Origin: Sporosarcina sp. 6E9
Lineage (GTDB): Bacteria > Bacillota > Bacilli > Bacillales_A > Planococcaceae
Assembly: GCF_017921835.1 (NCBI RefSeq)
Contig: NZ_JAGEMN010000001.1
Coordinates: 1,171,874-1,235,873 of the forward strand
Length of the DNA stretch: 64,000 nucleotides
Direction of reading: 5' to 3'
Under the pieces are notes generated by a model, which was not told the origin of the DNA, made no database searches, and saw only the letters and a list, made by a program, of their open reading frames with translations. The translations under genes and the position numbers were made by a program. Positions 45,996 to 54,961 of the stretch are shown here, piece after piece. The stretch's first letter is position 1. The number at the start of each line of letters is the position of its first letter.

Positions 45996-46565
45996 TTAGG
46001 ACATTTTAATGAGTGATAATATTTCAGATCGTTTAACAGCATCGTCTTCATAAATTCCGCGCGCAACTGTCGTCAACGTCTTCGCGCCTGGTTTACGTAC
46101 TCCACGCATCGTCATACACATATGCTCGGCTTCAATAACAACAAAAACACCAACAGGATCCAGCATTTCTTCTAACGTGTCAGCAATAGTTGATGTTATC
46201 CGTTCTTGAAGTTGCGGTCTTCTGGCAGTTGTTTCGACGGCTCTCGCCAATTTACTTAAACCAGCGACTACACCCTTTCTCGGAATATATGCAATATGGG
46301 CATGGCCATAAAAAGGGACTAGATGGTGTTCGCACATCGAGTGGAAACCTATATCCTTAACTAGCACGACTTCATCATGATTTTCATTGAAAACAGTTTT
46401 AAAATACGCTCGTGGATCTTTATGTAACCCTTCAAACATTTCAGCGTACATTCTTGCGACTCTTTTCGGCGTATCGATAAGACCTTCTCTTTCCGTATCT
46501 TCTCCAACCGCTTCAAGAATCATTGTCACTGCTTGTTCTATTTTATTATAATCAACTTCATGCAT
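45996..46565 (-). CDS. folE: GTP cyclohydrolase I
   Basis: A 189-residue zinc enzyme (mtrA in B. subtilis) making dihydroneopterin triphosphate for folate. Zinc and active-site residues are in [18 protein letters not shown]; the block [16 protein letters not shown] is characteristic. GGAGG precedes the ATG. Cotranscribed with mtrB in Bacillus. Confidence 0.96.
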   Translation of the reverse strand: MHEVDYNKIEQAVTMILEAVGEDTEREGLIDTPKRVARMYAEMFEGLHKDPRAYFKTVFNENHDEVVLVKDIGFHSMCEHHLVPFYGHAHIAYIPRKGVVAGLSKLARAVETTARRPQLQERITSTIADTLEEMLDPVGVFVVIEAEHMCMTMRGVRKPGAKTLTTVARGIYEDDAVKRSEILSLIKMS

Positions 46566-46606
46566 GTTAAGAATCCTCCTAAATCAAATAAAAGACATTT
46601 CTTCAA

Positions 46607-46615
46607 AAATAGTAG
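46607..46615 (-). promoter_or_regulatory. Extended -10 promoter of folE
   Basis: Minus strand TGCTACTAT: -10 TACTAT (46607-46612) with extended TG. The -35 region is weak. Confidence 0.45.
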
Positions 46616-46670
46616 CATATTCGTTCATTACAGTACAGTTCAGGCACTCATTCTATTATTCGAGATGCTT

Positions 46671-46724
46671 TTAAAAGGAAAGAAGCCTACCCGCGAATCT
46701 AGAAACAGATTCGGGCGGGTAGGC
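46671..46724 (-). terminator. Terminator of hbs
   Basis: A strong stem pairs GCCTACCCGC (46715-46724 on the minus strand) with GCGGGTAGGC (46685-46694), continued by a 6-bp inner arm, and is followed by TTCTTTCCTTTT. It begins about 20 bases past the hbs stop. Confidence 0.8.
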
Positions 46725-46743
46725 TCCTATGTAAGAATAGCGA

Positions 46744-47016
46744 TTATTTAACTGCGTCTTTAAGCGCTTTACCCGCTTTGAAAGCAGGAACTTTACTTGC
46801 AGCAATATCGATTTCTTTCCCTGTTTGAGGGTTACGTCCTTTACGAGCAGCACGCTCGCGAACTTCGAATGTACCGAAACCGATCACTTGGACACGGTCA
46901 CCTTCACCAAGAGTAGTTTGGATTGTTTCGAAAACAGCCTCAACAGCTTTTGTTGCATCCTTTTTCGAAAGTCCCGCAGACTCGGCTACAGAGTTAATTA
47001 ATTCAGATTTGTTCAC
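46744..47016 (-). CDS. hbs: Histone-like DNA-binding protein HU
   Basis: A 90-residue HU protein. The beta-arm signature [13 protein letters not shown] and the C-terminal [17 protein letters not shown] are intact. It compacts the nucleoid. The start is GTG at 47016, six bases after AGGAGG; another GTG three codons upstream lies inside the ribosome site. Monocistronic, between spoIVA and folE. Confidence 0.97.
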   Translation of the reverse strand: MNKSELINSVAESAGLSKKDATKAVEAVFETIQTTLGEGDRVQVIGFGTFEVRERAARKGRNPQTGKEIDIAASKVPAFKAGKALKDAVK

Positions 47017-47064
47017 ACTATTCACCTCCTCTCAAAGAGATGTCTATTACAATACTGTAGAAAG

Positions 47065-47094
47065 AGTATCATAAGAAAAAGCGCCATGCAACAA
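47065..47094 (-). promoter_or_regulatory. Promoter of hbs
   Basis: Minus strand -35 TTGTTG (47089-47094), 18-bp spacer, -10 GATACT (47065-47070). Located after the spoIVA terminator. Confidence 0.5.
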
Positions 47095-47137
47095 TATCTA
47101 CACGGTTTTCCCAATAACATGCATTTTTTTCGTAAAA

Positions 47138-47169
47138 TGAAGAAAAAGACCCGTATTTTACGAGTCTTT
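47138..47169 (-). terminator. Terminator of spoIVA
   Basis: An 11-bp stem with one G-U (47145-47155 with 47159-47169), three-base loop, then TTTTTCTTCATTTT on the minus strand. Confidence 0.8.
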
Positions 47170-47197
47170 CTCAGCCGAACATGCAATGAGCGAAACG

Positions 47198-48676
47198 TTA
47201 TACAATAAACGTAATCATACCCTTTTCACCGTTATTTACCATCTGTTCAATCGTTTCTCGAAGTCGTTTTCTTGCATTCGCAGGAACAGTCGCAGTTTTA
47301 AAACGAATGCTTTCTTTCATAACTTCATGTAAAGGTGTACCAAAAAGTTGAGTTTCCCAAAGCGCTTCCCGGTCATGTAAATAAGCCTCTTTTAAATCTT
47401 TCAGTAAATGGTGACTATGAAATTCCGAGCCAATTAGCGGGGAAAACTCGGCTTCCATATCTACTCGAATCATATGAATTGATGGCGCCTTAGCTTTCAT
47501 CCGCACACCGAAGAAATCGTTTTGTTTAATGAGTTCTGGGGGTGAGGGATTGAAATCTTCAATGACAGGCAATGCGACTCCATACCCATCTCTTTTGGCT
47601 GTTTCAATTGCTTCGGCATACATATTATATGATTTTTTTGCTTTCGAAGCATCTCGGATGAAAAGCAACCATTCTTTTTTCGTCCCGATTTCCTGCCCCA
47701 TAAAATCCTCGCAGATTTCGCGAAAAGCTTGTTCATCCATTTCGATTTTAATAGCTGCCTTTCCTTGTCCGGCATCCACCTCAACGACTTCGGCATTACG
47801 AACATGTTGCTCATCGACTAACTTCGCTGCTAATTCCTGCACTTTCCTAATTTTTGAAGCTTCAAGAAATCCTTCGCTAATCACGTTGTCAATTGAGGCA
47901 TTCAGTGGGTGATCTTTCCCAAGAACATCCATCCAATCTGGTTTCTGTAACTCAATTTCTGAAATAGGAAATTCATATAATGCCTCTTTCAAAATCAGCT
48001 GAATCTCCTGCGCATTTAATTGGTCTGCACTAATTGCAATGACAGGCACACCATATCTTTCGTTTAGTTCCTCTCTTAGCGCAATTGTCTTTTCGTGTGC
48101 TGGCATTTTGGAATTCAACACGATAACAAACGGTTTGCCGATATCTTTTAATTTTCCGATTATCTCCACTTCAGCTACTTCCGCAGCGGCTCGGGGAATA
48201 TTATTTACGGTTCCGTCTGTTGTGACGAGGATTCCTATTGTCGAATGGTCCCTAATTACCTTATCCGTTCCAATCCGGGCCGCCTCTTCAAACGGCACTG
48301 GTTCGTTATGCCACGGCGTATGAACATATTTAGGTCCGTCCTCATCTTCATAACCTTTCACACCGTCAATGACGTATCCGACGCAATCTGCGAGTCGAAT
48401 ATGAAATTGCAGTTCCCCATCGCCTACAGAGACCGAAGTTCCTTGAGCTGGTACGAATTTCGGTTCCGAAGTCATAATAACTGGTCCTGGTGAGCTTTGT
48501 GGAAGTTCATCTTGTGCTCGTATTTTGTCCGCCTCATCGGTCATATTTGGAATGACTACCTCTTCCATGACTCTTTTAACGAACGTCGACTTCCCTACAC
48601 GAACAGGACCGACGACACCAATGTAAATATCTCCATCAGTTCGTCTAGCCAAATTTTCATATAAACTTTCTTTCAT
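47198..48676 (-). CDS. spoIVA: Spore coat morphogenetic ATPase SpoIVA
   Basis: A 492-residue protein, the same length as B. subtilis SpoIVA. The N-terminal Walker A is GPVRVGKSTF; the switch and sensor region DCVGYVIDG and the GTD/SKMP blocks follow, with a C-terminal region needed for anchoring by SpoVM. It polymerises with ATP on the forespore surface as the coat base. The ATG at 48676 follows AGGAGG; eight upstream codons are rejected. Clear evidence of an endospore former. Confidence 0.97.
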   Translation of the reverse strand: MKESLYENLARRTDGDIYIGVVGPVRVGKSTFVKRVMEEVVIPNMTDEADKIRAQDELPQSSPGPVIMTSEPKFVPAQGTSVSVGDGELQFHIRLADCVGYVIDGVKGYEDEDGPKYVHTPWHNEPVPFEEAARIGTDKVIRDHSTIGILVTTDGTVNNIPRAAAEVAEVEIIGKLKDIGKPFVIVLNSKMPAHEKTIALREELNERYGVPVIAISADQLNAQEIQLILKEALYEFPISEIELQKPDWMDVLGKDHPLNASIDNVISEGFLEASKIRKVQELAAKLVDEQHVRNAEVVEVDAGQGKAAIKIEMDEQAFREICEDFMGQEIGTKKEWLLFIRDASKAKKSYNMYAEAIETAKRDGYGVALPVIEDFNPSPPELIKQNDFFGVRMKAKAPSIHMIRVDMEAEFSPLIGSEFHSHHLLKDLKEAYLHDREALWETQLFGTPLHEVMKESIRFKTATVPANARKRLRETIEQMVNNGEKGMITFIV

Positions 48677-48703
48677 CCATCGTCCTCCTTTTCTGCGCAT
48701 ATT

Positions 48704-48732
48704 AGTTTATGTATTAGAAAAACGTTTCATGC
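48704..48732 (-). promoter_or_regulatory. Candidate SigE promoter of spoIVA
   Basis: Minus strand -10 CATAAACT (48704-48711) resembles the SigE -10 CATACANT. At 14 bases, GCATGAA (48726-48732) partly matches the SigE -35. SigE control of spoIVA is known in B. subtilis; the match here is moderate. Confidence 0.35.
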
Positions 48733-48751
48733 GGATAGCATGAAACGTTTT
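48716..48751 (-). terminator. Hairpin between yphF and spoIVA
   Basis: A perfect 14-bp stem (48719-48732 with 48738-48751), five-base loop, then TTTTTC on the minus strand. It ends transcription from yphE-yphF. Its 3' arm overlaps the proposed spoIVA -35. Confidence 0.75.
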
Positions 48752-48808
48752 ATAATTTGCTTAGGAAACTACAAAGTTTTGGATATGTTCTAACACAGAG
48801 ATTTCACG

Positions 48809-48861
48809 TCTAGCTCCAGGCGCCAGCCCCTCGGGGCCATAAGTGGGCGCCTTGCGCTTTT
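48809..48861. repeat. Candidate dispersed palindromic repeat
   Basis: A G+C-rich unit lies in an A/T-rich gap just past the yphF stop. It has GGCGCC at both ends (48819-48824 and 48846-48851) around a GCCCC-TC-GGGGC hairpin (48826-48837), flanked by CTAGCTCC and TTGCGCTTTTG. I recall similar TAGCTCCAGCGC...CTTGCGCTTTT units as intergenic repeats in Bacillales genomes. Only one copy was seen here. Confidence 0.5.
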
Positions 48862-48866
48862 GTTCT

Positions 48867-49592
48867 TTACCAATCCATAATGACCGGTTCGTTATTTTCA
48901 TTCACAGTATAAGGTAGTGAGTATGCAGGTAAAACCGGAGATATTTCTTCTAATAATCTTCGAATATCTTCGCCCGGCTTTACTTCTACTTCTTTTTCAT
49001 CAAGCAATCTTTGTAGGTCGATGGAATAGTCTACATAGAAATTACCGTCCCCACCCACGATGAGTGGAAGAAAAGTTTCCGAGTAAGGACTTTTCACTGT
49101 GATCTGCTCTTTAAAACCCATGGCTTTATAATCTATTTCAAAAACATTATTACCGATTGCCTTAGGCTCATGCGGTATATACCCATTATTAATATTTTTA
49201 CGTAAATTTAATTCCCGAATACGTTCAGCTAATCGGAGATCCACAAGCTTAACAGTAGGGTTTTCCTCCACATCAAGAAGCACGTATTGGAATATCCCTC
49301 CCTTTTCATAAGCAGTAGAAGGTATTTTTTCTGTATACGCCGGTACGAGCTTAGCAAAATCAATCGGATACTTTATATAGATGTCCGTCTCTAATTCAGT
49401 TGTTTTAATCGGCAACAAACCGCCGGAATTTTCTTGGTAAGCATCTACTGCCTTTTGGATACTTTCAATGTGTTCAGCATAGGGAACATTTCCACTAACA
49501 TCTTGATTGTCGCTTGGATACATACACCCAGTTAATAAAAACACTAGCGACAGAAGAAGTATAAAGGTCCGTTTTTTAAATAGTAATTTCAT
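48867..49592 (-). CDS. yphF: YphF-like lipoprotein
   Basis: A 241-residue protein with a lipoprotein signal: basic start, hydrophobic core, and lipobox LLTGC (cysteine about residue 23). The mature part is soluble with no known catalytic motif. It overlaps yphE by one base (TAATG). Position between yphE and spoIVA matches B. subtilis. Function unknown. Confidence 0.82.
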   Translation of the reverse strand: MKLLFKKRTFILLLSLVFLLTGCMYPSDNQDVSGNVPYAEHIESIQKAVDAYQENSGGLLPIKTTELETDIYIKYPIDFAKLVPAYTEKIPSTAYEKGGIFQYVLLDVEENPTVKLVDLRLAERIRELNLRKNINNGYIPHEPKAIGNNVFEIDYKAMGFKEQITVKSPYSETFLPLIVGGDGNFYVDYSIDLQRLLDEKEVEVKPGEDIRRLLEEISPVLPAYSLPYTVNENNEPVIMDW

Positions 49593-49795
49593 TACGCTCC
49601 TCCTGTAGGGCCATTAAAGACAAGATAAATCATTGCAAGAAAAGATATTAATAGCAGGGAATATGCAGTAAATGCAAATAGGAATTTAATTATTCGATTT
49701 TTTAATTTGTATCTACTTGCATAAATAAGTCCCATAGATATGACCATAAAGCCCATGGCATAAAAAGATAGCCACATTTTATCCATTGCGGACAT
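49592..49795 (-). CDS. yphE: Small membrane protein YphE (DUF2768)
   Basis: A 67-residue protein with two hydrophobic helices (about residues 7-25 and 37-60). It matches YphE/DUF2768 in size and place between gpsA and yphF. An imperfect hairpin without T tract lies upstream (49854-49881). Function unknown. Confidence 0.78.
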   Translation of the reverse strand: MSAMDKMWLSFYAMGFMVISMGLIYASRYKLKNRIIKFLFAFTAYSLLLISFLAMIYLVFNGPTGGA

Positions 49796-49891
49796 AGCAA
49801 ATCATCCACCTTTCACGATTTAATCACTTACACTGAAATGTAATTACGGCTAATCGGCAGCGTTTTAAACCACTGCCGATGCAAATAAAAA

Positions 49892-50914
49892 TTATTGGTT
49901 GCCGAATAAATCTTCGACTTCCTGTTTTTTCATTCGATTCATTAATTGATCTACCGCTTCTTTAGGAGGTACATCCTCGAATAGCACTGAGTGTAACGCT
50001 TCTGTGAGCGGCATGGACACGTCATACTCAGAAGCGAGCTGATGGGCTGCCTTCGTTGTTCTGACGCCTTCAATAATCATTCCCATACCTGAAATAACGT
50101 CTTCTAGTTTCTGTCCCTGGCCAAGCATATTTCCCGCTTTCCAGTTTCGAGAGTGAACGCTTGTGCAAGTAACGATTAAATCGCCTAAACCCGTCAATCC
50201 AGAAAACGTCAATGGGTGAGCACCCATTTTCACACCAAGTCTCGATATTTCTGCAAGTCCGCGGGTAATAAGCGCCGCCTTGGCATTATCACCATAACCA
50301 AGACCATCGGTAATTCCTGCTGCCAACGCGATAACATTTTTAAGCGCAGCCCCGAGTTCAACGCCTACAATATCGGGATTCGTATAAACACGGAAGTATG
50401 CATTCATAAATAGATCTTGGATTTCTTCAGCTGCTGATAAATCCGTAGAAGCAGCAGTGACAGTAGTCGGATGACGCTCCACAACTTCTTCAGCATGACT
50501 TGGTCCTGAAAGTACAACAATGCCCCTTCTATTTTCGGCGGTAACTTCTTCACCAATCAGTTCTGAAATGCGTTTCAAAGAATCTGGTTCAATCCCCTTC
50601 GAAACGTGAACAAATAATTTCGGTTCATTAATACTTGAATTTATCTCAGCGCAAACTGATCTAATTGCATTTGTAGGCACTGCAACAATAAGAATATCCC
50701 CATGGCCAACAGCCCGTTCCAGGTCCGATGTTGCATGTAAATTTTTCGGAAGTGTAACCTTCGGCAAATAGGCACTGTTTTGATTTTTATCGTTAATTTC
50801 AGTGGATTGCTCTTCCCGTCTTGCCCACAACAAGCAATCATGCCCGTTTTCGGCTAAAACGAATGCAATTGCCGTCCCCCAGCTTCCTGCACCGATAACA
50901 GATACTTTTTTCAT
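49892..50914 (-). CDS. gpsA: Glycerol-3-phosphate dehydrogenase [NAD(P)+]
   Basis: A 340-residue enzyme that makes sn-glycerol 3-phosphate for phospholipids. The nucleotide loop is GAGSWGTA; catalytic lysines fall in HVSKGIE and ALKNVIALAAG; SGLTGLGDLIVTC is a family block. Downstream of der by 30 bases, as in B. subtilis. Confidence 0.96.
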   Translation of the reverse strand: MKKVSVIGAGSWGTAIAFVLAENGHDCLLWARREEQSTEINDKNQNSAYLPKVTLPKNLHATSDLERAVGHGDILIVAVPTNAIRSVCAEINSSINEPKLFVHVSKGIEPDSLKRISELIGEEVTAENRRGIVVLSGPSHAEEVVERHPTTVTAASTDLSAAEEIQDLFMNAYFRVYTNPDIVGVELGAALKNVIALAAGITDGLGYGDNAKAALITRGLAEISRLGVKMGAHPLTFSGLTGLGDLIVTCTSVHSRNWKAGNMLGQGQKLEDVISGMGMIIEGVRTTKAAHQLASEYDVSMPLTEALHSVLFEDVPPKEAVDQLMNRMKKQEVEDLFGNQ

Positions 50915-50944
50915 GAAATCAATCCTTTTTTGTGTAATCGCGTA

Positions 50945-52261
50945 TTATGTTCGCGCCCGAGTAATTAATCGAATTGGCGTACCTTCAAAACCAAATGATT
51001 CCCGAAGTCTGTTTTGCAAGAATCGTTCATAAGAAAAATGCATTAATTCCGGATTATTGACAAATATAACAAAAGTTGGTGGCTTAACCGCAACTTGTGT
51101 GACGTAATATATACGAAGGCGTTTCCCTTTATCAGTCGGCGCTGGATTTCGTGCAATTGCATCTTCGACAACTTCATTCAAAACGCTGGACTGAATGCGT
51201 AACGCATGATTCTCACTGATCAGTCGAATGCTGTCAAACAAAGACATGACACGCTGTTTTGTTTTCGCTGAAACATATGCAATTGGCGCATAATCAAGAA
51301 ACATGAAATTATCTCTGATTTTATCTGTGAAATTATTCATTGTTTTGTCGTCTTTCTTGATTGCATCCCATTTGTTCACGACAAACATTACGCCTTTACC
51401 CGCTTCCTCTGCATAGCCCGCAATACGCTTGTCCTGCTCTCGTATGCCTTCTTCTCCGTTTATTACGATTAAGACTACATCGGATCGGTCAATCGCTTTT
51501 AACGCACGCAGCGCACTGTATTTCTCAGTTGTTTCGTACACCTTTCCTTTTTTCCGCATACCCGCTGTGTCTATTATTTTATACTTTTGTCCTTCATATA
51601 CATACGGCGTATCGATAGCATCTCTTGTCGTGCCCGCTATATCACTGACAATAACTCTTTCTTCGCCAAGCAGTGCATTTACCAATGATGATTTTCCAAC
51701 GTTTGGTCGTCCAATCAATGAAAAGCGGATAACATCGTCTTCAATTTCCTCGTGATCATCATCCGGGAAATTCGCAGCTACTTCATCCAGTAAATCTCCA
51801 AGCCCTAATCCATGAGAACCAGAAATTGGGTAAGGGTCTCCGAATCCTAAAGAATAGAAATCATAAATCATATCCCGCATTTCAGGATTATCAATTTTAT
51901 TCACCGCTAATACAATTGGCTTTTTTGTTTGATATAATATTTTGGCAACATGCTCGTCCGCATCTGTTACCCCTTCACGTCCGTTTACAAGAAAAATAAT
52001 GACGTCGGCTTCTTCAATTGCAATTTCCGCCTGCAGTCTAATTTGTTCTAGGAAAGGCTCATCGCCTATTTGAATTCCACCTGTGTCAATTAAGTGAAAT
52101 TCGTGTGCTAGCCAATCTGCCGAACTATAAATACGGTCACGTGTTACACCTGCAACGTCTTCAACGATTGAAATACGCTCACCGACAATGCGATTAAAAA
52201 TTGTCGATTTGCCAACGTTAGGTCTTCCGACAATTGCTACGGTTGGTTTCGTCATAATCAT
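50945..52261 (-). CDS. der: Ribosome-assembly GTPase Der (EngA)
   Basis: A 438-residue double GTPase for 50S subunit assembly. Domain 1: [17 protein letters not shown]. Domain 2: [19 protein letters not shown]-terminal KH-like domain follows. AAGGA precedes the first ATG by six bases. It heads der-gpsA with a possible promoter directly after the ypfD terminator. Confidence 0.96.
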   Translation of the reverse strand: MIMTKPTVAIVGRPNVGKSTIFNRIVGERISIVEDVAGVTRDRIYSSADWLAHEFHLIDTGGIQIGDEPFLEQIRLQAEIAIEEADVIIFLVNGREGVTDADEHVAKILYQTKKPIVLAVNKIDNPEMRDMIYDFYSLGFGDPYPISGSHGLGLGDLLDEVAANFPDDDHEEIEDDVIRFSLIGRPNVGKSSLVNALLGEERVIVSDIAGTTRDAIDTPYVYEGQKYKIIDTAGMRKKGKVYETTEKYSALRALKAIDRSDVVLIVINGEEGIREQDKRIAGYAEEAGKGVMFVVNKWDAIKKDDKTMNNFTDKIRDNFMFLDYAPIAYVSAKTKQRVMSLFDSIRLISENHALRIQSSVLNEVVEDAIARNPAPTDKGKRLRIYYVTQVAVKPPTFVIFVNNPELMHFSYERFLQNRLRESFGFEGTPIRLITRART

Positions 52262-52290
52262 AAAACATCCTTCCAGCTTATCTTCTGCAT

Positions 52291-52296
52291 ATTATA
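52291..52296 (-). promoter_or_regulatory. Candidate -10 element of der
   Basis: A perfect minus-strand TATAAT begins a few bases after the T tract of the ypfD terminator. Any -35 would lie inside the terminator stem and fits poorly. Confidence 0.45.
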
Positions 52297-52299
52297 CAC

Positions 52300-52336
52300 A
52301 AAAAAAGATGATGATGCCCGTAAGAGCACCACCACC
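52300..52336 (-). terminator. Terminator of ypfD
   Basis: Minus strand arms GGTGGTGGTGC (52326-52336) and GCATCATCATC (52307-52317) pair over 11 bp with three G-U pairs, followed by seven T. Confidence 0.75.
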
Positions 52337-52390
52337 CGTACAAAAGGTGTTCAAAAATTCTCATCGAATTTTCAAACTATCCTTGATGAG

Positions 52391-53533
52391 TTATTCTGAG
52401 AATTTCTTCAGTTGATCACCAATTACGTCACTAATGGAGAATCCTTGAGATTCTTCGCCCATTTCATAATCGCCGTATGAAGTAAAATCTTCTTTTTCAA
52501 TTAAATCTTTAATGCTAAGTGATAGACGTTCCTCTTCAGGATTCACTTCAAGCACTTTTACTTCGATTTTCTGACCTTCTTTTAGAACTTCCTCAGGTGT
52601 TCCGATATGGTCATGCGAAATTCGCGATATGTGTACAAGTCCTTCAACACCTGGGAACAACTCAACGAATGCGCCATATGAAACCAGTCGCTTCACTGTA
52701 CCTTCAAGTACGGAACCTTTCGGAACTCTATCCTCAATTCCCTCCCAAGGTCCTGGTAACGTTTCCTTAATAGATAAAGAAATTCGTTCCGAGTCGCGAT
52801 CTATTGATAAAACCTTAACTTTTACAGTTTCGCCTTCTTTTAAAACATCCGAAACTTTTTCAACATGCTTATGAGAAAGTTGTGAAATATGGACTAATCC
52901 GTCAACCCCGCCTACATCCACAAATGCCCCAAATGAAGCTATGCGCTGAACGACTCCTTCAAGCACCTGACCTTCTTCAAGACTATCAAGTACTTCGCCT
53001 TTCTTAGCCGCTTTTTCTTCTTGGATAACCGCACGATGAGATAGTATGAGACGATTTTTCTCTTTATCCATCTCGACAATTTTAAATGTCATCTGACGGC
53101 CTTTATACTCCTCGAAGGATTCAACGAAAAAGTCTTCTACCAGTGATGCAGGTATAAAGCCACGAACACCCAAATCAACCACGAGTCCACCCTTTACAAC
53201 GTCTTTCACTTCAGTTTCAATAGTTTCTTTATTGTTGTATTTTTCTTCAAGGGAATCCCAAGCATCTGCCGCATCTACTTTTCTTTTCGACAGTACATAA
53301 TTACCTTCCTCAACCTTCATAATCATCAATTCAAGCTCGTCGCCTTCAGAGACGATATCCGATGCTTTTTCAATATGAAGACTTGAGATTTCACTAATTG
53401 GGATAACACCATCGAATGGCGCCCCTGCTATTTCTACTGTCACAGACTTTTCTTCAATTTTAGTTATTGTTCCCGTAACACGATCGCCTTCGTTATATTC
53501 ATTTTGAGTTTCCAAATTCATTTCTTCAGACAT
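52391..53533 (-). CDS. ypfD: S1-domain RNA-binding protein (ribosomal protein S1 homolog)
   Basis: A 380-residue protein with four S1 domains, the last two marked by GAFVDVGGVDGLVHIS and GAFVELFPGVEGLVHIS. E. coli S1 has six; this short form is typical of Bacillales and is not essential in B. subtilis. The ATG at 53533 follows GGAGG. A good SigA promoter precedes it. Confidence 0.93.
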   Translation of the reverse strand: MSEEMNLETQNEYNEGDRVTGTITKIEEKSVTVEIAGAPFDGVIPISEISSLHIEKASDIVSEGDELELMIMKVEEGNYVLSKRKVDAADAWDSLEEKYNNKETIETEVKDVVKGGLVVDLGVRGFIPASLVEDFFVESFEEYKGRQMTFKIVEMDKEKNRLILSHRAVIQEEKAAKKGEVLDSLEEGQVLEGVVQRIASFGAFVDVGGVDGLVHISQLSHKHVEKVSDVLKEGETVKVKVLSIDRDSERISLSIKETLPGPWEGIEDRVPKGSVLEGTVKRLVSYGAFVELFPGVEGLVHISRISHDHIGTPEEVLKEGQKIEVKVLEVNPEEERLSLSIKDLIEKEDFTSYGDYEMGEESQGFSISDVIGDQLKKFSE

Positions 53534-53566
53534 ATGTAGTCCTCCTCTATAAAAACTCTTATTTCT

Positions 53567-53595
53567 ATAATATGCGAACTGGCACATAAAAACAA
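53567..53595 (-). promoter_or_regulatory. SigA promoter of ypfD
   Basis: Minus strand -35 TTGTTT (53590-53595), 17-bp spacer, -10 TATTAT (53567-53572), with the start about 26 bases before the ATG. Confidence 0.65.
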
Positions 53596-53613
53596 AAAAT
53601 TACACTTGTTACA

Positions 53614-54195
53614 TTATTTATTTGCTTCTATCAACTTACCAATTTCCTCCATAATAATGGCAGTAACATCCTCTGCCGATGTTCTGGCAGCTCGATGTTC
53701 CGTCATATCAATCGGTTTACCGTACACGACTTTTAGCCTTGAAAATGGTTTGTACGGACCAATGATAGCACAAGGCAATACATGCGCGTCACCTTTTAGA
53801 GCAAAGAAACCTGCTCCAGCAAGTCCTTTTCTTAGCTTTCCATCTTCACTTCTAGTGCCTTCAGGAAAGAGCCCGACGACATTCCCCGACTTAAGGATTG
53901 ATAATGCATTTCGAAGCGCTTGTCTGTCACTCATTCCGCGTTTAACAGGGAACGCGTTAACTTTCGGCAGAACACTTTTCAATATAGGCGCTTCGAAAAG
54001 TTCTTGTTTAGCCATAAAGTGAACTGGACGCGGGCATGTCATTCCTACAACTGGGGGATCTAAATTATCAATATGGTTTGTACAAAGTAAGACACCGCCG
54101 GTTTTAGGGAAGTTTTCTTTCCCAATGACTTTTACGCGATATAACGGATAGAGCACCAAGCTTACCAGTGCTTTCCCCAAAGGGTATAAGTTCAT
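53614..54195 (-). CDS. plsC: 1-acyl-sn-glycerol-3-phosphate acyltransferase
   Basis: A 193-residue membrane-associated acyltransferase. The catalytic H-X4-D motif is NHIDNLD and the phosphate-binding block is FPEGTRS. It acylates lysophosphatidate to phosphatidate. ATGA overlap with cmk suggests coupled translation; cmk-plsC-ypfD is a conserved arrangement in Bacillales. Confidence 0.93.
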   Translation of the reverse strand: MNLYPLGKALVSLVLYPLYRVKVIGKENFPKTGGVLLCTNHIDNLDPPVVGMTCPRPVHFMAKQELFEAPILKSVLPKVNAFPVKRGMSDRQALRNALSILKSGNVVGLFPEGTRSEDGKLRKGLAGAGFFALKGDAHVLPCAIIGPYKPFSRLKVVYGKPIDMTEHRAARTSAEDVTAIIMEEIGKLIEANK

Positions 54196-54869
54196 GAATT
54201 GCTCAACCTCTCTTTTGCAAGTTGACTAATCATTTCAGCCACTTCATCAATCGACATCGAGGTTGTATCGATTAATATCGCGTCTTCTGCTTGTCTAAGT
54301 GGTGATGTCACGCGTTCAGTATCTAAACGATCACGTTCACTTATTTCGGATTTCAATTGTTCCAAAGATGATTCAATCCCGCGTTTACTATTTTCGATAT
54401 GCCGACGCTCTGCTCGTTCTTCAACGGAAGCGGTCATAAAGATTTTCAACTCGGCACCAGGCAAGACATCAGTCCCTATATCGCGACCGTCCATAACAAC
54501 ACTCGACTTACTACCTAAGACCTGTTGTTTTTCAACCATCAATTTACGTACGCCGCTATGTGCAGAAACAGCGGAAACAGAATTTGTCACTTCCAATGTT
54601 CTAATTTCTTCAGAAACATCCACGCCATCTAGAAGTACCACTTGGCCCTTAACTCCTGGAGCCAGTTCAATTGTTGTTTCACGCAGTAGTTCCTCAAGTT
54701 TTTTTCCGTCATTAATATGTATGCCAAGTTTAAGGGCTTTATGCGTAAGAGCTCTGTACATCGCGCCAGTATCTATATACGTATAACCTAACTTTTCGGC
54801 TGCAATTTTTGCAATCGTACTTTTACCAGCCGCGGCAGGTCCATCAATCGCAATTTGTATTCCGACCAT
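54192..54869 (-). CDS. cmk: Cytidylate kinase
   Basis: A 225-residue CMP/dCMP kinase. The P-loop is [23 protein letters not shown] and [12 protein letters not shown] are substrate-binding blocks. AAGGAGG stands seven bases before the ATG. First gene of cmk-plsC, after the ypeB terminator. Confidence 0.96.
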   Translation of the reverse strand: MVGIQIAIDGPAAAGKSTIAKIAAEKLGYTYIDTGAMYRALTHKALKLGIHINDGKKLEELLRETTIELAPGVKGQVVLLDGVDVSEEIRTLEVTNSVSAVSAHSGVRKLMVEKQQVLGSKSSVVMDGRDIGTDVLPGAELKIFMTASVEERAERRHIENSKRGIESSLEQLKSEISERDRLDTERVTSPLRQAEDAILIDTTSMSIDEVAEMISQLAKERLSNS

Positions 54870-54908
54870 CTAATTACCTCCTTCGGTCAATCCGACAATA
54901 TTGTATCA

Positions 54909-54947
54909 AAATAAAAGAGAAAAGTCTCCATTTAGATGACTTTTCTC
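54909..54947 (-). terminator. Terminator of sleB-ypeB
   Basis: A perfect 10-bp stem (54917-54926 with 54938-54947) with an 11-base loop, then TTTTATTTT on the minus strand. Confidence 0.85.
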
Positions 54948-54961
54948 CAAGTAAATTCGAC

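Noticed and set aside
49854-49881. 8-bp hairpin after yphE start region (ATCGGCAG/CTGCCGAT)
   Set aside because: No T tract follows on either strand, so it is not called a terminator; no other role could be supported.
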